From the NCBI GenBank assembly GCA_028824555.1, contig JAPPDJ010000123.1, positions 1 through 42,546 of the forward strand: 42,546 nucleotides of DNA. Reading direction: 5' to 3'. Both the position numbers and the translations under genes were made by a program. Position 1 is the first letter of the stretch. Every line of letters begins with the position of its first letter. The notes under the pieces were generated by a model. That model had not been told where the DNA came from. It did not search any database and saw nothing but the letters and a program-made list of their open reading frames with translations. Below are positions 34,168 through 42,472 of the stretch, in pieces. Origin of the DNA: Gammaproteobacteria bacterium. Its GTDB lineage: Bacteria; Pseudomonadota; Gammaproteobacteria; Pseudomonadales; Azotimanducaceae.

Positions 34168-35481
34168 TCAGGAAGAATAGTGCTCGCGCAGCCACGCAAG
34201 GACGGCCTCGTCCTCGTGTGCGCTTGCCTGGCGGATGGCCACCGTGGGCCGGTGCAGGAGCTTGTTGGTAAGGTCTGCGGCCAGCCGTTCCATGATCTGG
34301 TCGGGTTCCTGGCCGGCATCGAGCCGCCGCCTTGCCGCCGCGAGCGCCGCGTCGCGCAGTTCCTGCGCCTCGGCGCGGTATTGGCGCAGCACCGCTTGGC
34401 CGGCGCGCATGCGGCGCTCGCGGGCGTATTCCGCAGTGCCTTGCGCCACCAGTTGCTCCGCCTCGGCGGCGGCGCTTTCACGACCTGCAAGGTTTTCGCC
34501 GATGATCTCGGTCAGGTCGTCGATGGAGTAGAGATAGACATCGGAAAGCTCTCCCACTTCCGGCTCGATGTCTCGGGGCACGGCGATGTCCACCATGAAC
34601 ATCGGGCTGTGCCGCCGCCGCTTGACGGCGCGCTCCACCGTACCCTTGCCAATCACCGGCAGAGGGCTCGCGGTGGAACTCACGACGATGTCGAACTCGG
34701 CGAGCCGGTCGGCAACGCTGGTGAGAGGCATGGCATCGCCGCCCAATCGGGTTGCCAAGGCGCTCGCGCGCTCGAGCGTGCGATTGGCAACGCTGATGGC
34801 CGTGATGCCAGCCCGCTGCATGTGCTGCGCCACCAAGTCGATGGTCTCGCCGGCGCCGATCAGGAGCGCGTGGGCGGAACCGAGGTCTGCGAAGATGCGC
34901 CGCGCCAGGGTGACGGCCGCATAGGCAACCGAGACTGGGTTCCGGCCGATTGCCGTCTCGGTGCGCACGCGCTTGGCGATGCGCAGGCTCGTCTCCACCA
35001 TGAGGCCGAGTTCCGAACCCACGGTGCCCGTCTCGCGGGCGCTCTCGTAGGCGACCTTCACCTGGCCCATGATCTGCGGCTCGCCGAGCACTTGCGAGTC
35101 GAGGCCGGAGGCGACACGCATCATGTGCCAAGCCGCTTGCTCGTCCCGATGCACATAGGCGACCTCCCGCAGCCGCTCGGGCTCGAGGCCGCTCGCCTCG
35201 GCCAGCCACCGCCCCACGAGAGGCAGTGGTGCGAGGGCGTGGCCGTTGGCTGTGGCCGAACCGTTGCTGGCCGAGACGGGAACCTCGGCGACGGCGTCGC
35301 TGAGGACGCAGTAGATTTCGGTGCGGTTGCAGGTGGAGAGGATGACCGCTTCGGTGACGTCCGGTGTCTTGTCTGAGAGCGCTTTCAGGGCAGCCGGCAG
35401 GTCCGACTCCGCAAACGCCACCCGTTCGCGCAGATCGATTTGAGCGGTGCGATGATTCAGGCCAAACGCCAGAATGGGCAT
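34168..35481 (-). CDS. hemA: Glutamyl-tRNA reductase
   Basis: The 437-residue enzyme makes glutamate-1-semialdehyde from Glu-tRNA for haem and sirohaem synthesis. It has C51 in VILSTCNRTEIYC (the thioester Cys), the GLDSQVLGEPQIMGQVK segment (about 113-129), the NADPH domain with LLIGAGETIDLVAQHM (about 180-196), and the dimerisation helix at the end. The ATG at 35481 begins MPILAFGLNHRTA, the family N-terminus. An upstream in-frame extension is not family-like. It is divergent from lolB with overlapping 5' ends, so the two share a promoter region. Confidence 0.95.
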   Translation of the reverse strand: MPILAFGLNHRTAQIDLRERVAFAESDLPAALKALSDKTPDVTEAVILSTCNRTEIYCVLSDAVAEVPVSASNGSATANGHALAPLPLVGRWLAEASGLEPERLREVAYVHRDEQAAWHMMRVASGLDSQVLGEPQIMGQVKVAYESARETGTVGSELGLMVETSLRIAKRVRTETAIGRNPVSVAYAAVTLARRIFADLGSAHALLIGAGETIDLVAQHMQRAGITAISVANRTLERASALATRLGGDAMPLTSVADRLAEFDIVVSSTASPLPVIGKGTVERAVKRRRHSPMFMVDIAVPRDIEPEVGELSDVYLYSIDDLTEIIGENLAGRESAAAEAEQLVAQGTAEYARERRMRAGQAVLRQYRAEAQELRDAALAAARRRLDAGQEPDQIMERLAADLTNKLLHRPTVAIRQASAHEDEAVLAWLREHYSS

Positions 35482-36112
35482 GGCGACGCTTGTGGGAGCC
35501 GAACGGCTCGAATCCGACGTGGACAAACATCATAGCATTGTGGGCGCTTTCGCCGCCCGGGCCAGCGCGTGGCTCGTGTGCCTCGTGATGGTGGTGCTGG
35601 CCGGGTGTGCCGGACGCGCGCCAATGCCGGATCAGGGGATGGAGGATCTGGTCTTTCGCGTGGAAGGCAAGATCAGCGTGCGGGGTGCTGGCGGGGGGGC
35701 TTCGGCGTCGTTCGTCTGGTGGCAACGACCGGGTTCCTACGAGGTGGAGTTCTGGGGGCCACTGGGGAGTCAGCGCACACGAATCCAAGGCGATGAAGGT
35801 GCCTTCGCCATCATCGATGCGACCGGAAAGCGAATTGCAGGTGCCGATCCTGAAGCACTCATGCAGCGGGAGTTGGGTTGGTCTGTGCCCGTTGCCGTGC
35901 TGTCGCATTGGATTCGGGGCGCACCGTCGCCGGCATTGCCTTGGCAGACACCATCGCACGACAGCGCCGGCCGTTTCGTGGCATTCGAGCAGGCTGGGTG
36001 GCAGGTGGAGGTGCTCGCATGGGGCGAGCAGGCGATGCCGGCCCGCATTCGCGCCGAGCGTGGCCGCGACCGCATCGTGGTAGCTTGCAGGAGTTGGAGT
36101 TTCGGGGCGTGA
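35474..36112 (+). CDS. lolB: Outer-membrane lipoprotein receptor LolB
   Basis: The 212-residue product has a lipobox LAGC near residue 45 after a hydrophobic stretch. The mature part matches LolB: DLVFRVEGKISVRG, then YEVEFWGPLGSQRTRIQGDEG, and the LSHWIRGAP segment. LolB receives lipoproteins from LolA at the outer membrane. The ATG at 35474 overlaps the hemA start by 8 bp; GTG at 35540 would give a normal-length signal peptide and is a real alternative. It is usually followed by ispE and prs, which are absent here. Confidence 0.88.
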   Translation: MGMATLVGAERLESDVDKHHSIVGAFAARASAWLVCLVMVVLAGCAGRAPMPDQGMEDLVFRVEGKISVRGAGGGASASFVWWQRPGSYEVEFWGPLGSQRTRIQGDEGAFAIIDATGKRIAGADPEALMQRELGWSVPVAVLSHWIRGAPSPALPWQTPSHDSAGRFVAFEQAGWQVEVLAWGEQAMPARIRAERGRDRIVVACRSWSFGA

Positions 36113-36387
36113 CGGCGGAGGCTGTGGCAAGGCTACCGGAAAGAGTGTGCATGGCTGCTGCGGCCCTCTTCGCCTCGGCGCTGCTGTCGTCCTGCGCCGA
36201 AGTCGGCTACGCCGTGCTGCAGGAGCCGGACACGCCGCATGCCCGCTCCCAATGCGACGCGATCCACAACCGCACCCTGCGCGAACGCTGCCACGCACGC
36301 ATCGTTCCGCCCTTTGAGGACTACGTGCAGCAACGCGAGGACTTGGCCGAGTCCATCCGCAAGGAGCAACGCGAAAAACCCCCGTAG
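36109..36387 (+). CDS. Small putative lipoprotein
   Basis: The 92-residue protein has a signal peptide with lipobox L-S-S-C (Cys near residue 29) and a short mature part with a CDAIHNRTLRERCHARIVPPFEDY segment, two Cys and many charged residues. It starts at GTG 36109, overlapping the lolB stop (GTGA), with GGAG upstream. The C-terminal KPP and the TAG stop come from a CCGTAGGGGCGGG repeat. Function is unknown; a cell-envelope role is inferred from the lipobox and the lolB context. Confidence 0.6.
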   Translation: MTAEAVARLPERVCMAAAALFASALLSSCAEVGYAVLQEPDTPHARSQCDAIHNRTLRERCHARIVPPFEDYVQQREDLAESIRKEQREKPP

Positions 36388-36437
36388 GGGCGGGACTTGC
36401 CCCCCACCCACATTGAACCCACCGATCGGCTCGGCAC

Positions 36438-36623
36438 GGGCCCTTTGGAGGGAAGGCATTCTGCCAACGCGCCCGAAGGGCGCGCCCCTAGCGCCGATAG
36501 GCGCTTTCTGTGCAAGAGGGCGTGCAGGGAAGGCCCATCCATCTGCGCCAACGGGCGAGGCCCCATCGAGCCAAGCGCGCTGACGCGCGCTAGGGAAGGC
36601 AGGATGCCTTCCCTCCGAAGGCC
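36438..36623. repeat. MITE-like element, left flank of the LLM gene
   Basis: The ends carry GGAGGGAAGGCATTCTGCC and an inverted GGCAGGATGCCTTCCCTCC. Inside are ACGCGCCCGAAGGGCGCG and AGCGCC-GATA-GGCGCT hairpins. The first about 63 bp are nearly identical, in the same orientation, to the element at 37695. Its right part differs from that copy. Confidence 0.75.
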
Positions 36624-36664
36624 CATCCTTGCCCAAGCGCTAGTGCCCCGTATGGGCGGGGCGG

Positions 36665-37588
36665 TCAATTCAAAGCCGCCACCTCCGGCAGCACCTCCTC
36701 GATCAACCGCCGCGTTTGCCGCATCATCTCGTCGGCGCCATTCGCGATGGGCCTCAGGATGAACTTGTGCGCGCCAGCCGAATGGAAGCCCCTCAAGAGC
36801 CCCATGATTTCCTGGGCCCCGCCCACAGCCGTGAACGCATCCGGCGGCTGCCCCATGCCGCGGGTGAAGCCGTCGATGTAGCGCCGCATGATGGGTTCGT
36901 CCGGGCTGCCGAAGCGGAACCCAAAACCGGCACCGAAATGATCCTCATCGATGCTGCGACCGAGTTCGGCAGCGCGGGCCTTGATCGCCCGCACCACCGG
37001 GCCAACATTCCCGGCCGAGGCAATGCCGGCCTGCCAGCCCGTGCCCCAGCGCGCCGTGCGCTCGATGGCTTGTTTGGCGCTTCCGCCAACCCAAAGCGGC
37101 AACGGGCTTTGCACCGGGCGGGGCGAAATCGACGCCGAGTCGAGCCGAAAATGCTCGCCCTCAAACGTCACCGCCTCTTCCACCCACAGCCGCGACATGA
37201 TCTGCATCGCCTCGTCCATGCGCTTGCCGCGCCGACGCGTGGCGATGCCGGTGGCGGTGTAGTCGCGCGAGCGCGTGCTGCCGAGGCCAAACGCCGGCAG
37301 CAGGCGACCGTCTGACAGCACGTCGATGGTGGCGCACTGCTTGGCGGTGAGCACCGGATCGCGCAGCCCCAGGCTCGCCACGTTCATGCCGAATTTGATG
37401 TGCTTGGTGGCGCCGGCGAGCGCGGCCATCACGCTCATGCATTCGAGGTTGGGGTCGCGGCTGATGAGTCGGTCGGACTGCCAGATGGAGTCGATGCCGC
37501 CGGCCTCGCACAAGTCCACCCAGCGCCAGAACCCACGCGCATCCTCGAACGGAAAGTTGGCGATGCCGATGCCGGCGCTGATGGTCAT
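36665..37588 (-). CDS. LLM-class flavin-dependent oxidoreductase
   Basis: The 307-residue protein has the luciferase-like TIM-barrel pattern: GIGIANFPF at the start, WVDLCEAGGIDSIWQSDRL (about 22-40), IKFGMNVASLGLRDPVLTAKQCATIDVLSDGRL (about 64-96), GLGSTRSRDY and PLPLWVGGSAKQAIERTARWGTGW (about 162-185). Such enzymes use FMN or F420. The substrate is unknown. The gene lies between two same-orientation copies of one palindromic element, 36438 and 37695. No neighbours suggest a pathway. The ATG at 37588 fits the family start. Confidence 0.85.
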   Translation of the reverse strand: MTISAGIGIANFPFEDARGFWRWVDLCEAGGIDSIWQSDRLISRDPNLECMSVMAALAGATKHIKFGMNVASLGLRDPVLTAKQCATIDVLSDGRLLPAFGLGSTRSRDYTATGIATRRRGKRMDEAMQIMSRLWVEEAVTFEGEHFRLDSASISPRPVQSPLPLWVGGSAKQAIERTARWGTGWQAGIASAGNVGPVVRAIKARAAELGRSIDEDHFGAGFGFRFGSPDEPIMRRYIDGFTRGMGQPPDAFTAVGGAQEIMGLLRGFHSAGAHKFILRPIANGADEMMRQTRRLIEEVLPEVAALN

Positions 37589-37694
37589 GGGTTCAAACCT
37601 CGTCCTTGGCCGCGGTTGGCGGGGCGGCATTATCGCCCTACGAGTTTCCATCCCGCCGAGGACGCCGAGTCTGACCTGCGAGGAACAGGCTTGA

Positions 37695-37833
37695 AGGGCC
37701 TCGGAGGGAAGGCATTCTGCAAACGCGCCCGAAGGGCGCGCCCCTAGCGCCGACAGGCGCTTTTCCACCTGCCCCAATGAAACAGGTGCGCTGGCGCGCA
37801 CCGGAAGGCAGAATGCCTTCCCTCCGAGGCCCT
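37695..37833. repeat. MITE-like element, right flank of the LLM gene, perfect 26-bp ends
   Basis: Bases 37695-37720 and 37808-37833 are exact inverted repeats of 26 bp (AGGGCCTCGGAGGGAAGGCA...). The interior carries ACGCGCCCGAAGGGCGCG, AGCGCC-GACA-GGCGCT and a third stem CAGGTGCGC...GCGCACC. The first part matches the element at 36438 in direct orientation. Confidence 0.8.
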
Positions 37834-37891
37834 CACTTCGAATCAAATCGTCTAAGCATCAAGGTGTTACGCGTTCTCCTCCATGGAAAGC

Positions 37892-38752
37892 TCAGCCGTA
37901 GAAACGGCGCGGCGCTTGCGGCTCGGTTCCGGTCCAAGCGTCTCGAAGTCGGTCGCCCAGGATGTTGAGTGCGAACAGGGTCAATGCCAGCAATGCGGCG
38001 GGGAACAGCAGCTGCCACGGCGAGGAGTGCATGTTGCGGGCGCCCTCGGCGATCAGCATGCCCCAGCTCGTGCGCGGCTCCTGCACGCCGAGCCCCAGGA
38101 AGCTGATGAAGCTCTCGGCGATGATGACGCCGGGAATCGTGAGTGTGGCATACACCACCGCCGGGCCGATGACATTGGGGATGATGTGCCGGAGGATGAC
38201 CCGCGAGCGGCCGGCACCGAGCGCCCGGGCGGCATCGACATAGGCTTCGTGCCTCGCGGCGAGCGTCTGGCCGCGCACGATGCGGGCGATGTCGAGCCAC
38301 GACACGGCGCCCAAGGCCACGAACAAGAGCAGGATGTTGCGGCCAAACGCCACCACCAAGAGGATCACCAGCAACACGAAGGGCAAGGCATACATGCCAT
38401 CCACCACCCGCATCATGGCCTGATCCGCCGCGCCGCCCAGATAGCCGGCGGCGGCACCCCAAGGAATGCCGATCAAGGTGCTCACCAAGGTCGCGAGCGC
38501 AGCAATCGCGAGCGAAGTGCGGGCTCCGTCAAGCGTGCGGGCGAAGAGGTCACGCCCGATGCCATCGGTGCCGAACCAATGCACGGCGTTCGGGGCTTGG
38601 TCGATGGCGTCCCAGTCGATTTCGTCCGCCGGCCAGGGCGCGAGCCAAGAGCCCGCCAGCGCTCCCCCAACGACCACCAACAGCACGACCACACAGCCGC
38701 TCGACAGTTTCGTGCCGAAAAATGTCCTACGCATGAAGAGCGCCCTACGCAT
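37892..38752 (-). CDS. ABC transporter permease, OppC/DppC type
   Basis: The 286-residue membrane protein has an N-terminal helix (about 17-37), the N-terminal DppC-like HWFGTDGIGRDLFARTLDGARTSL signature (about 58-81), and the EAA loop EAYVDAARALGAGRSRVILRHIIPN (about 167-191), which contacts the ATPase. The segment IAESFISFLGLGVQEPRTSWGMLI is also typical. It overlaps the OppB gene by 8 bp. No solute-binding protein or ATPase is present, so the transported peptide, nickel or other solute cannot be told. Confidence 0.9.
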   Translation of the reverse strand: MRRALFMRRTFFGTKLSSGCVVVLLVVVGGALAGSWLAPWPADEIDWDAIDQAPNAVHWFGTDGIGRDLFARTLDGARTSLAIAALATLVSTLIGIPWGAAAGYLGGAADQAMMRVVDGMYALPFVLLVILLVVAFGRNILLLFVALGAVSWLDIARIVRGQTLAARHEAYVDAARALGAGRSRVILRHIIPNVIGPAVVYATLTIPGVIIAESFISFLGLGVQEPRTSWGMLIAEGARNMHSSPWQLLFPAALLALTLFALNILGDRLRDAWTGTEPQAPRRFYG

Positions 38753-39662
38753 GGCGAATACGCGGGTCCAGCCGCGAATAGCTCACGTCCACGAGAAAGT
38801 TGAACGTCAGCACCAGCCCCGCATAGACGATCACCGTGCCCATCACCAGCGTGTAGTCGCGGTTCAGCGCCCCTTGCACGAAATAGCGGCCGAGGCCGGG
38901 CAGCGAAAACACCTCCTCCACCACCATGGACCCCGCCAGCAGTGCCGCAGCCGCAGGGCCCAGGAACGAAAGCACCGGCAGCGCCGCCACCGGCGCTACA
39001 TGGCGCAGGAAGATGCGCTGCCCCGGCAACCCCTTGGCCCGAGCCGTCCGCACATGGGGCCTCGCCAATGCCTCGATGACGCCACCGCGCGTTAGCCGGG
39101 CGAACGCAGCCGCAAAGGGCAGCCCAAGCGCCACCGCCGGCAACAGGTAATGCACTGCCGTGTCGTTGCCGCCGGCCGGCAGCCAGCGCAGCGTGACGGC
39201 GAAGACCAGCACCAGCACGGGTGCGACGATGATGGGCGGAAAGGCAAGCCCCGCCGTCGCCAGCAGCGCCACCGCCCGATCGCTGGGCCGATCTCGATGC
39301 CAGCCGGCCCACGCGCCGGCGGCAATGCCCACGCCCAGCGCAAACGCAAGAGCCACGCCGCCCACGGCCAGACTCACCGGCAAGCCGCGCCCGAGCAGCT
39401 CGTTCACGGAGAAGTCGCGCTGCCGAAACGACGGTCCCAAGTCGCCGCGCAGAACCGACGTCACATAGCGCAGGTATTGACGCGGCAGCGATTCGTCCAA
39501 ATGGTAGGCGGCACGAAGATTCGCCTCCACCGCCGGCGGCAAGGGCCGTTCCCCGTCGAACGGCCCGCCCGGTGCCAGCCGCAGCAGGAAGAACGTCACC
39601 GAAACCACCGCCCAAGCCGTCACCAAGGCAAACAGCAACCGACGAAGTACGAATCGCGCCAT
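38745..39662 (-). CDS. ABC transporter permease, OppB/DppB type
   Basis: The 305-residue membrane protein has the N-terminal MARFVLRRLLFALVTAWAVVSVTFFLLRLAPGGPF segment and the DPxxxLPxQYxRYV-like DESLPRQYLRYVTSVLRGDLGPSF of OppB permeases. The EAA loop (ARPHVRTARAKGLPGQRIFLRHV, about 209-231) follows, and EEVFSLPGLGRYFVQGALNRDY is close to the end. Six membrane helices are expected. It forms a pair with the following OppC gene. The ATG at 39662 begins the first helix; earlier residues are not family-like. Confidence 0.9.
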   Translation of the reverse strand: MARFVLRRLLFALVTAWAVVSVTFFLLRLAPGGPFDGERPLPPAVEANLRAAYHLDESLPRQYLRYVTSVLRGDLGPSFRQRDFSVNELLGRGLPVSLAVGGVALAFALGVGIAAGAWAGWHRDRPSDRAVALLATAGLAFPPIIVAPVLVLVFAVTLRWLPAGGNDTAVHYLLPAVALGLPFAAAFARLTRGGVIEALARPHVRTARAKGLPGQRIFLRHVAPVAALPVLSFLGPAAAALLAGSMVVEEVFSLPGLGRYFVQGALNRDYTLVMGTVIVYAGLVLTFNFLVDVSYSRLDPRIRHA

Positions 39663-39825
39663 CGCACCCTGCACGCCAAATGCGAGCGTCGAAGCATAAA
39701 TCGGGCCAAGCGGCGGCCCCTTCAAGGGCGCGCGGAACGCCGCTCAAGCGCGACAGATTGCCCGGCGCCAGCAAGAGCGCTCGCCCGGGCGCAGCCCGGT
39801 AGCGATGGTGGTATAAAGGCGCGTC

Positions 39826-40101
39826 ATGCCGACGACCCGACTTCCCGGGGCCTCTCTTGTGCACGCCGCCATGGTGTGTGCGGCGCTGGCTCTGGTCACG
39901 GACGTCACGGGCGCCCACCTCCACTTCGACGAGGAGTGCGCGCCCTGCATCATGGTGGAGGCAGACGGCACGTCCGAGCTGTCTGCCACCTCCGATCGCC
40001 CCGTCTTCGCCAACTCGCGGCCCGTCGAGGCCTGCGCCAACAGTGCATTGACGCTGTCGCAAGCCTCGCATCAGCCCCGAGCACCCCCAATCCTCCCCTA
40101 A
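39826..40101 (+). CDS. Small exported CxxC protein, second copy
   Basis: The 91-residue protein has a hydrophobic segment (about 10-25), H31 and H33, an acidic FDEE, C38-A-P-C41, and a C-terminal Q-P-R-A-P-P-I-L-P. It parallels the 28002 protein in order and spacing, while most other residues differ. AAGG lies 7 nt before the ATG, and TATAAA at 39812-39817 could be a -10 box. It precedes the second ZnuD-like receptor by 73 bp. Function unknown; see the first copy. Confidence 0.6.
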   Translation: MPTTRLPGASLVHAAMVCAALALVTDVTGAHLHFDEECAPCIMVEADGTSELSATSDRPVFANSRPVEACANSALTLSQASHQPRAPPILP

Positions 40102-40174
40102 CTGCCAACGCGGTGCGTCGCGCCGCCTTTGGAGCATTCGAGCTTCACCGAAGAGCCGTAGCTAGGAGGAACAC

Positions 40175-42382
40175 ATGAAGGGGTTTGGACACGTGACCGT
40201 CACCGCGGTCGTGGCGTGGGCAGGGGTTGCCTTCGCCGAGGAGGCAGGCCGTTCAGAAGCCGCCGAGGCGCCGGGCGTTGAGGTGATTGAGGTTCAAGCC
40301 CACCCACTCTCGGGTGAAGGCCTGGCGGACACCACCACGATCGTCGAGGGCGAGGAACTGCGGCGCAGCGCGGAACCGAGCATCGGCGCGACGCTCGACG
40401 GGGAAGCGGGCATCCACACATCCTCGTTCGGACAGGCTGCCGGGCGTCCCGTCGTGCATGGCCTCGGCGGCGCCCGCGTGCGGGTGATGGAAGACCGCAT
40501 CGACACGATGGATGCGTCGGTGACCAGCCAAGACCACCCCACCACGGTAGAGCCCTTCATCGCCGACCGCGTCGAAGTGCTGAAGGGCCCGGGCACTCTG
40601 CTGTACGGTTCCGGTGCCATCGGCGGTGTCGTGGACGTTCACACCGGGCGCATCCCGCACACGGTGCCGGACGGCATCCAAGGCCGTGCGGAACTGCGCG
40701 CCAGCGACAACGGCGAACGTCAGACTGGCGCTGTCCGCTTGGACGGCGGCGGCAACGGCTTTGCCTGGCACCTCGATGCCTACACCCGCGATGCCGGCGA
40801 GTACGACATCCCAGGCTTCGCCGAGTCTGCGCGACTGCGAGCGATGGAGGAGCATGACGAGCACGAGCACGACGACCATGAAGGCGAAGATCACGACGAG
40901 GATGCCGAAGAGCATCACGAAGACGAGGAAGATCACGACGAGCACGAGGAAGAAGAGGAAGCCTACGGCCACGTTCCGGGCAGCCAGCTCGAAATGTCCG
41001 GCGGCGCCTTGGGCGCATCGTTCATCGGCGAGCGCGGCTTCGCCGGTGTCGCCATCAGCACCAATCGTGCCCTGTTTGGCCTTCCCGGCCACAGCCACGC
41101 GCACCACGACCATGAGGAAGAGCACCACGACCACGAGGACGAGCACGCCGAGGACGAAGACGAACACGAGGGCGAACACGAAGACGAGGATGAGCACCAC
41201 GAGGAGGAAGAAGGCAATCCCACGCTGGATCTGGAACAGACCCGCATCGATGTGGAAGTAGGCCTGCGCGACCCCTTCGCCGGCTTCTCAGCCCTCAACT
41301 TCCGCATGGGCAAGAACGACTACGAACACGTCGAGCTCGAACCCAACGGCGAATTGGGCACCCGGTTCCAGAACGAAGCCTACGAAGGGCGCATTGAACT
41401 CGTGGACGACGACATGGGCGCCGGCAGCGTGTTCGGCCTGCAGTTTTCCGGCCGCGACTACTCCATCTCCGGCGCGGAGGCGTTTGTTCCGCCGACCCAA
41501 TCCGACTCGTTCGCCGCCTTCTGGGTGGGCCAGTTCGCCCTTGAAGGCGTGGACATGGACGCCGGCGTCCGCCTCGGCCGCGTGACGCACGACTCGCGTG
41601 TGCATTCGAGCGAGGACTTCACGCCGTGGTCGGCCTCGGTCGGCGTCTTCATCCCCACGGAATCGGAATGGCAGATTGGCTTCCGCGCAGACATCTCAAG
41701 CCGCGCCCCGGTGATCGAGGAGCTGTTCTCGAACGGGCCCCACCTCGCCACGCAGTCGTTCGAGGTGGGGGACCCCGGCCTCGGTGCCGAACGCGCCACC
41801 AACCTCTCCGCCACGCTGAGCCGCAGCACGGAACGGTTTTCGGTCCACGCCACGGCCTATCGCAACGGTTTCGCCAACTTCATCTATCAGCAATGGACTG
41901 GCGAGGAAGAGGACGAGCTTCCCGTGGCCGTCTACGCCCAAGACGACGCCTCGTTCGTGGGGCTCGATCTCACAGTCGAGTACAAATGGCTCGAGTTCGA
42001 CAATGGCGACGTGTCGCTCAAGCTGATGTACGACGTGGTGGATGCGGAGCTCGACATCTCCGGCAACGGCAACATGCCTCGCCTGCCGCCATCTCGCATT
42101 GGCCTCGGCATCGACGGCAACTGGGGCGATCTCACCGCTTCGCTCGACTACCGCCGGATGGGCGACAGCGATGACGTGGCAGTGAACGAGTTGCCCACGG
42201 ACGGCTTTACGGACGTGCGCGCCTACATCGGTTACCGGCTGCCGGCGGCGCAGGGCCTCGAGGTCTTCCTCCAAGGCCGCAACCTCACCGACGAAGAACA
42301 GCGTGAGCACGTCTCGGCGATCAAGGACTTGGCCCCGCTGCCAGGCCGAACCCTCGAGGCGGGCGTCCGCATCCGCTTCTAG
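40175..42382 (+). CDS. ZnuD-like TonB-dependent receptor with His/Asp/Glu-rich stretches, copy 2
   Basis: The 735-residue product is a paralogue of the receptor at 28362. It has a signal peptide (about 1-21), plug motifs GRPVVHGLGGARVRVMEDRIDTMDAS and YGSGAIGGVVDVHTGRIP, and His/Asp/Glu-rich tracts at about 224-263 and 305-347 in the same loops. The C-terminus ends in ...AGVRIRF. AGGAGG at 40164-40169, 5 nt before the ATG, is a strong ribosome binding site. The role is likely outer-membrane uptake of zinc or a related metal. No Zur-like site was seen upstream. Confidence 0.85.
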   Translation: MKGFGHVTVTAVVAWAGVAFAEEAGRSEAAEAPGVEVIEVQAHPLSGEGLADTTTIVEGEELRRSAEPSIGATLDGEAGIHTSSFGQAAGRPVVHGLGGARVRVMEDRIDTMDASVTSQDHPTTVEPFIADRVEVLKGPGTLLYGSGAIGGVVDVHTGRIPHTVPDGIQGRAELRASDNGERQTGAVRLDGGGNGFAWHLDAYTRDAGEYDIPGFAESARLRAMEEHDEHEHDDHEGEDHDEDAEEHHEDEEDHDEHEEEEEAYGHVPGSQLEMSGGALGASFIGERGFAGVAISTNRALFGLPGHSHAHHDHEEEHHDHEDEHAEDEDEHEGEHEDEDEHHEEEEGNPTLDLEQTRIDVEVGLRDPFAGFSALNFRMGKNDYEHVELEPNGELGTRFQNEAYEGRIELVDDDMGAGSVFGLQFSGRDYSISGAEAFVPPTQSDSFAAFWVGQFALEGVDMDAGVRLGRVTHDSRVHSSEDFTPWSASVGVFIPTESEWQIGFRADISSRAPVIEELFSNGPHLATQSFEVGDPGLGAERATNLSATLSRSTERFSVHATAYRNGFANFIYQQWTGEEEDELPVAVYAQDDASFVGLDLTVEYKWLEFDNGDVSLKLMYDVVDAELDISGNGNMPRLPPSRIGLGIDGNWGDLTASLDYRRMGDSDDVAVNELPTDGFTDVRAYIGYRLPAAQGLEVFLQGRNLTDEEQREHVSAIKDLAPLPGRTLEAGVRIRF

Positions 42383-42403
42383 TCGTCGAACAAGCGCGGG
42401 CCG

Positions 42404-42432
42404 CGGAGGGAGGCGCCCGCCCTCCGTTGCGC
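42404..42432. repeat. Solo arm of the 7330-type element
   Basis: CGGAGGG-AGGCGCCCG-CCCTCCG forms a 7-bp hairpin and continues as TTGCGCCC. It aligns with one terminal arm of the element at 7330-7359 (GGAGGGAGGGCG...CGCCCTCC...GCGC). Only one arm is present. It lies between the second receptor and a converging gene and could act as a terminator. Confidence 0.5.
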
Positions 42433-42472
42433 CCGCATGGGTTTGCTTGCCGGCGCTGGCGCTTTGTTGGCG

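Noticed and set aside
39663-39825. A second Zur box before the second CxxC/receptor module
   Set aside because: No sequence close to GAAATG...CATTTC was found there by eye; only GC-rich hairpins and a TATAAA.
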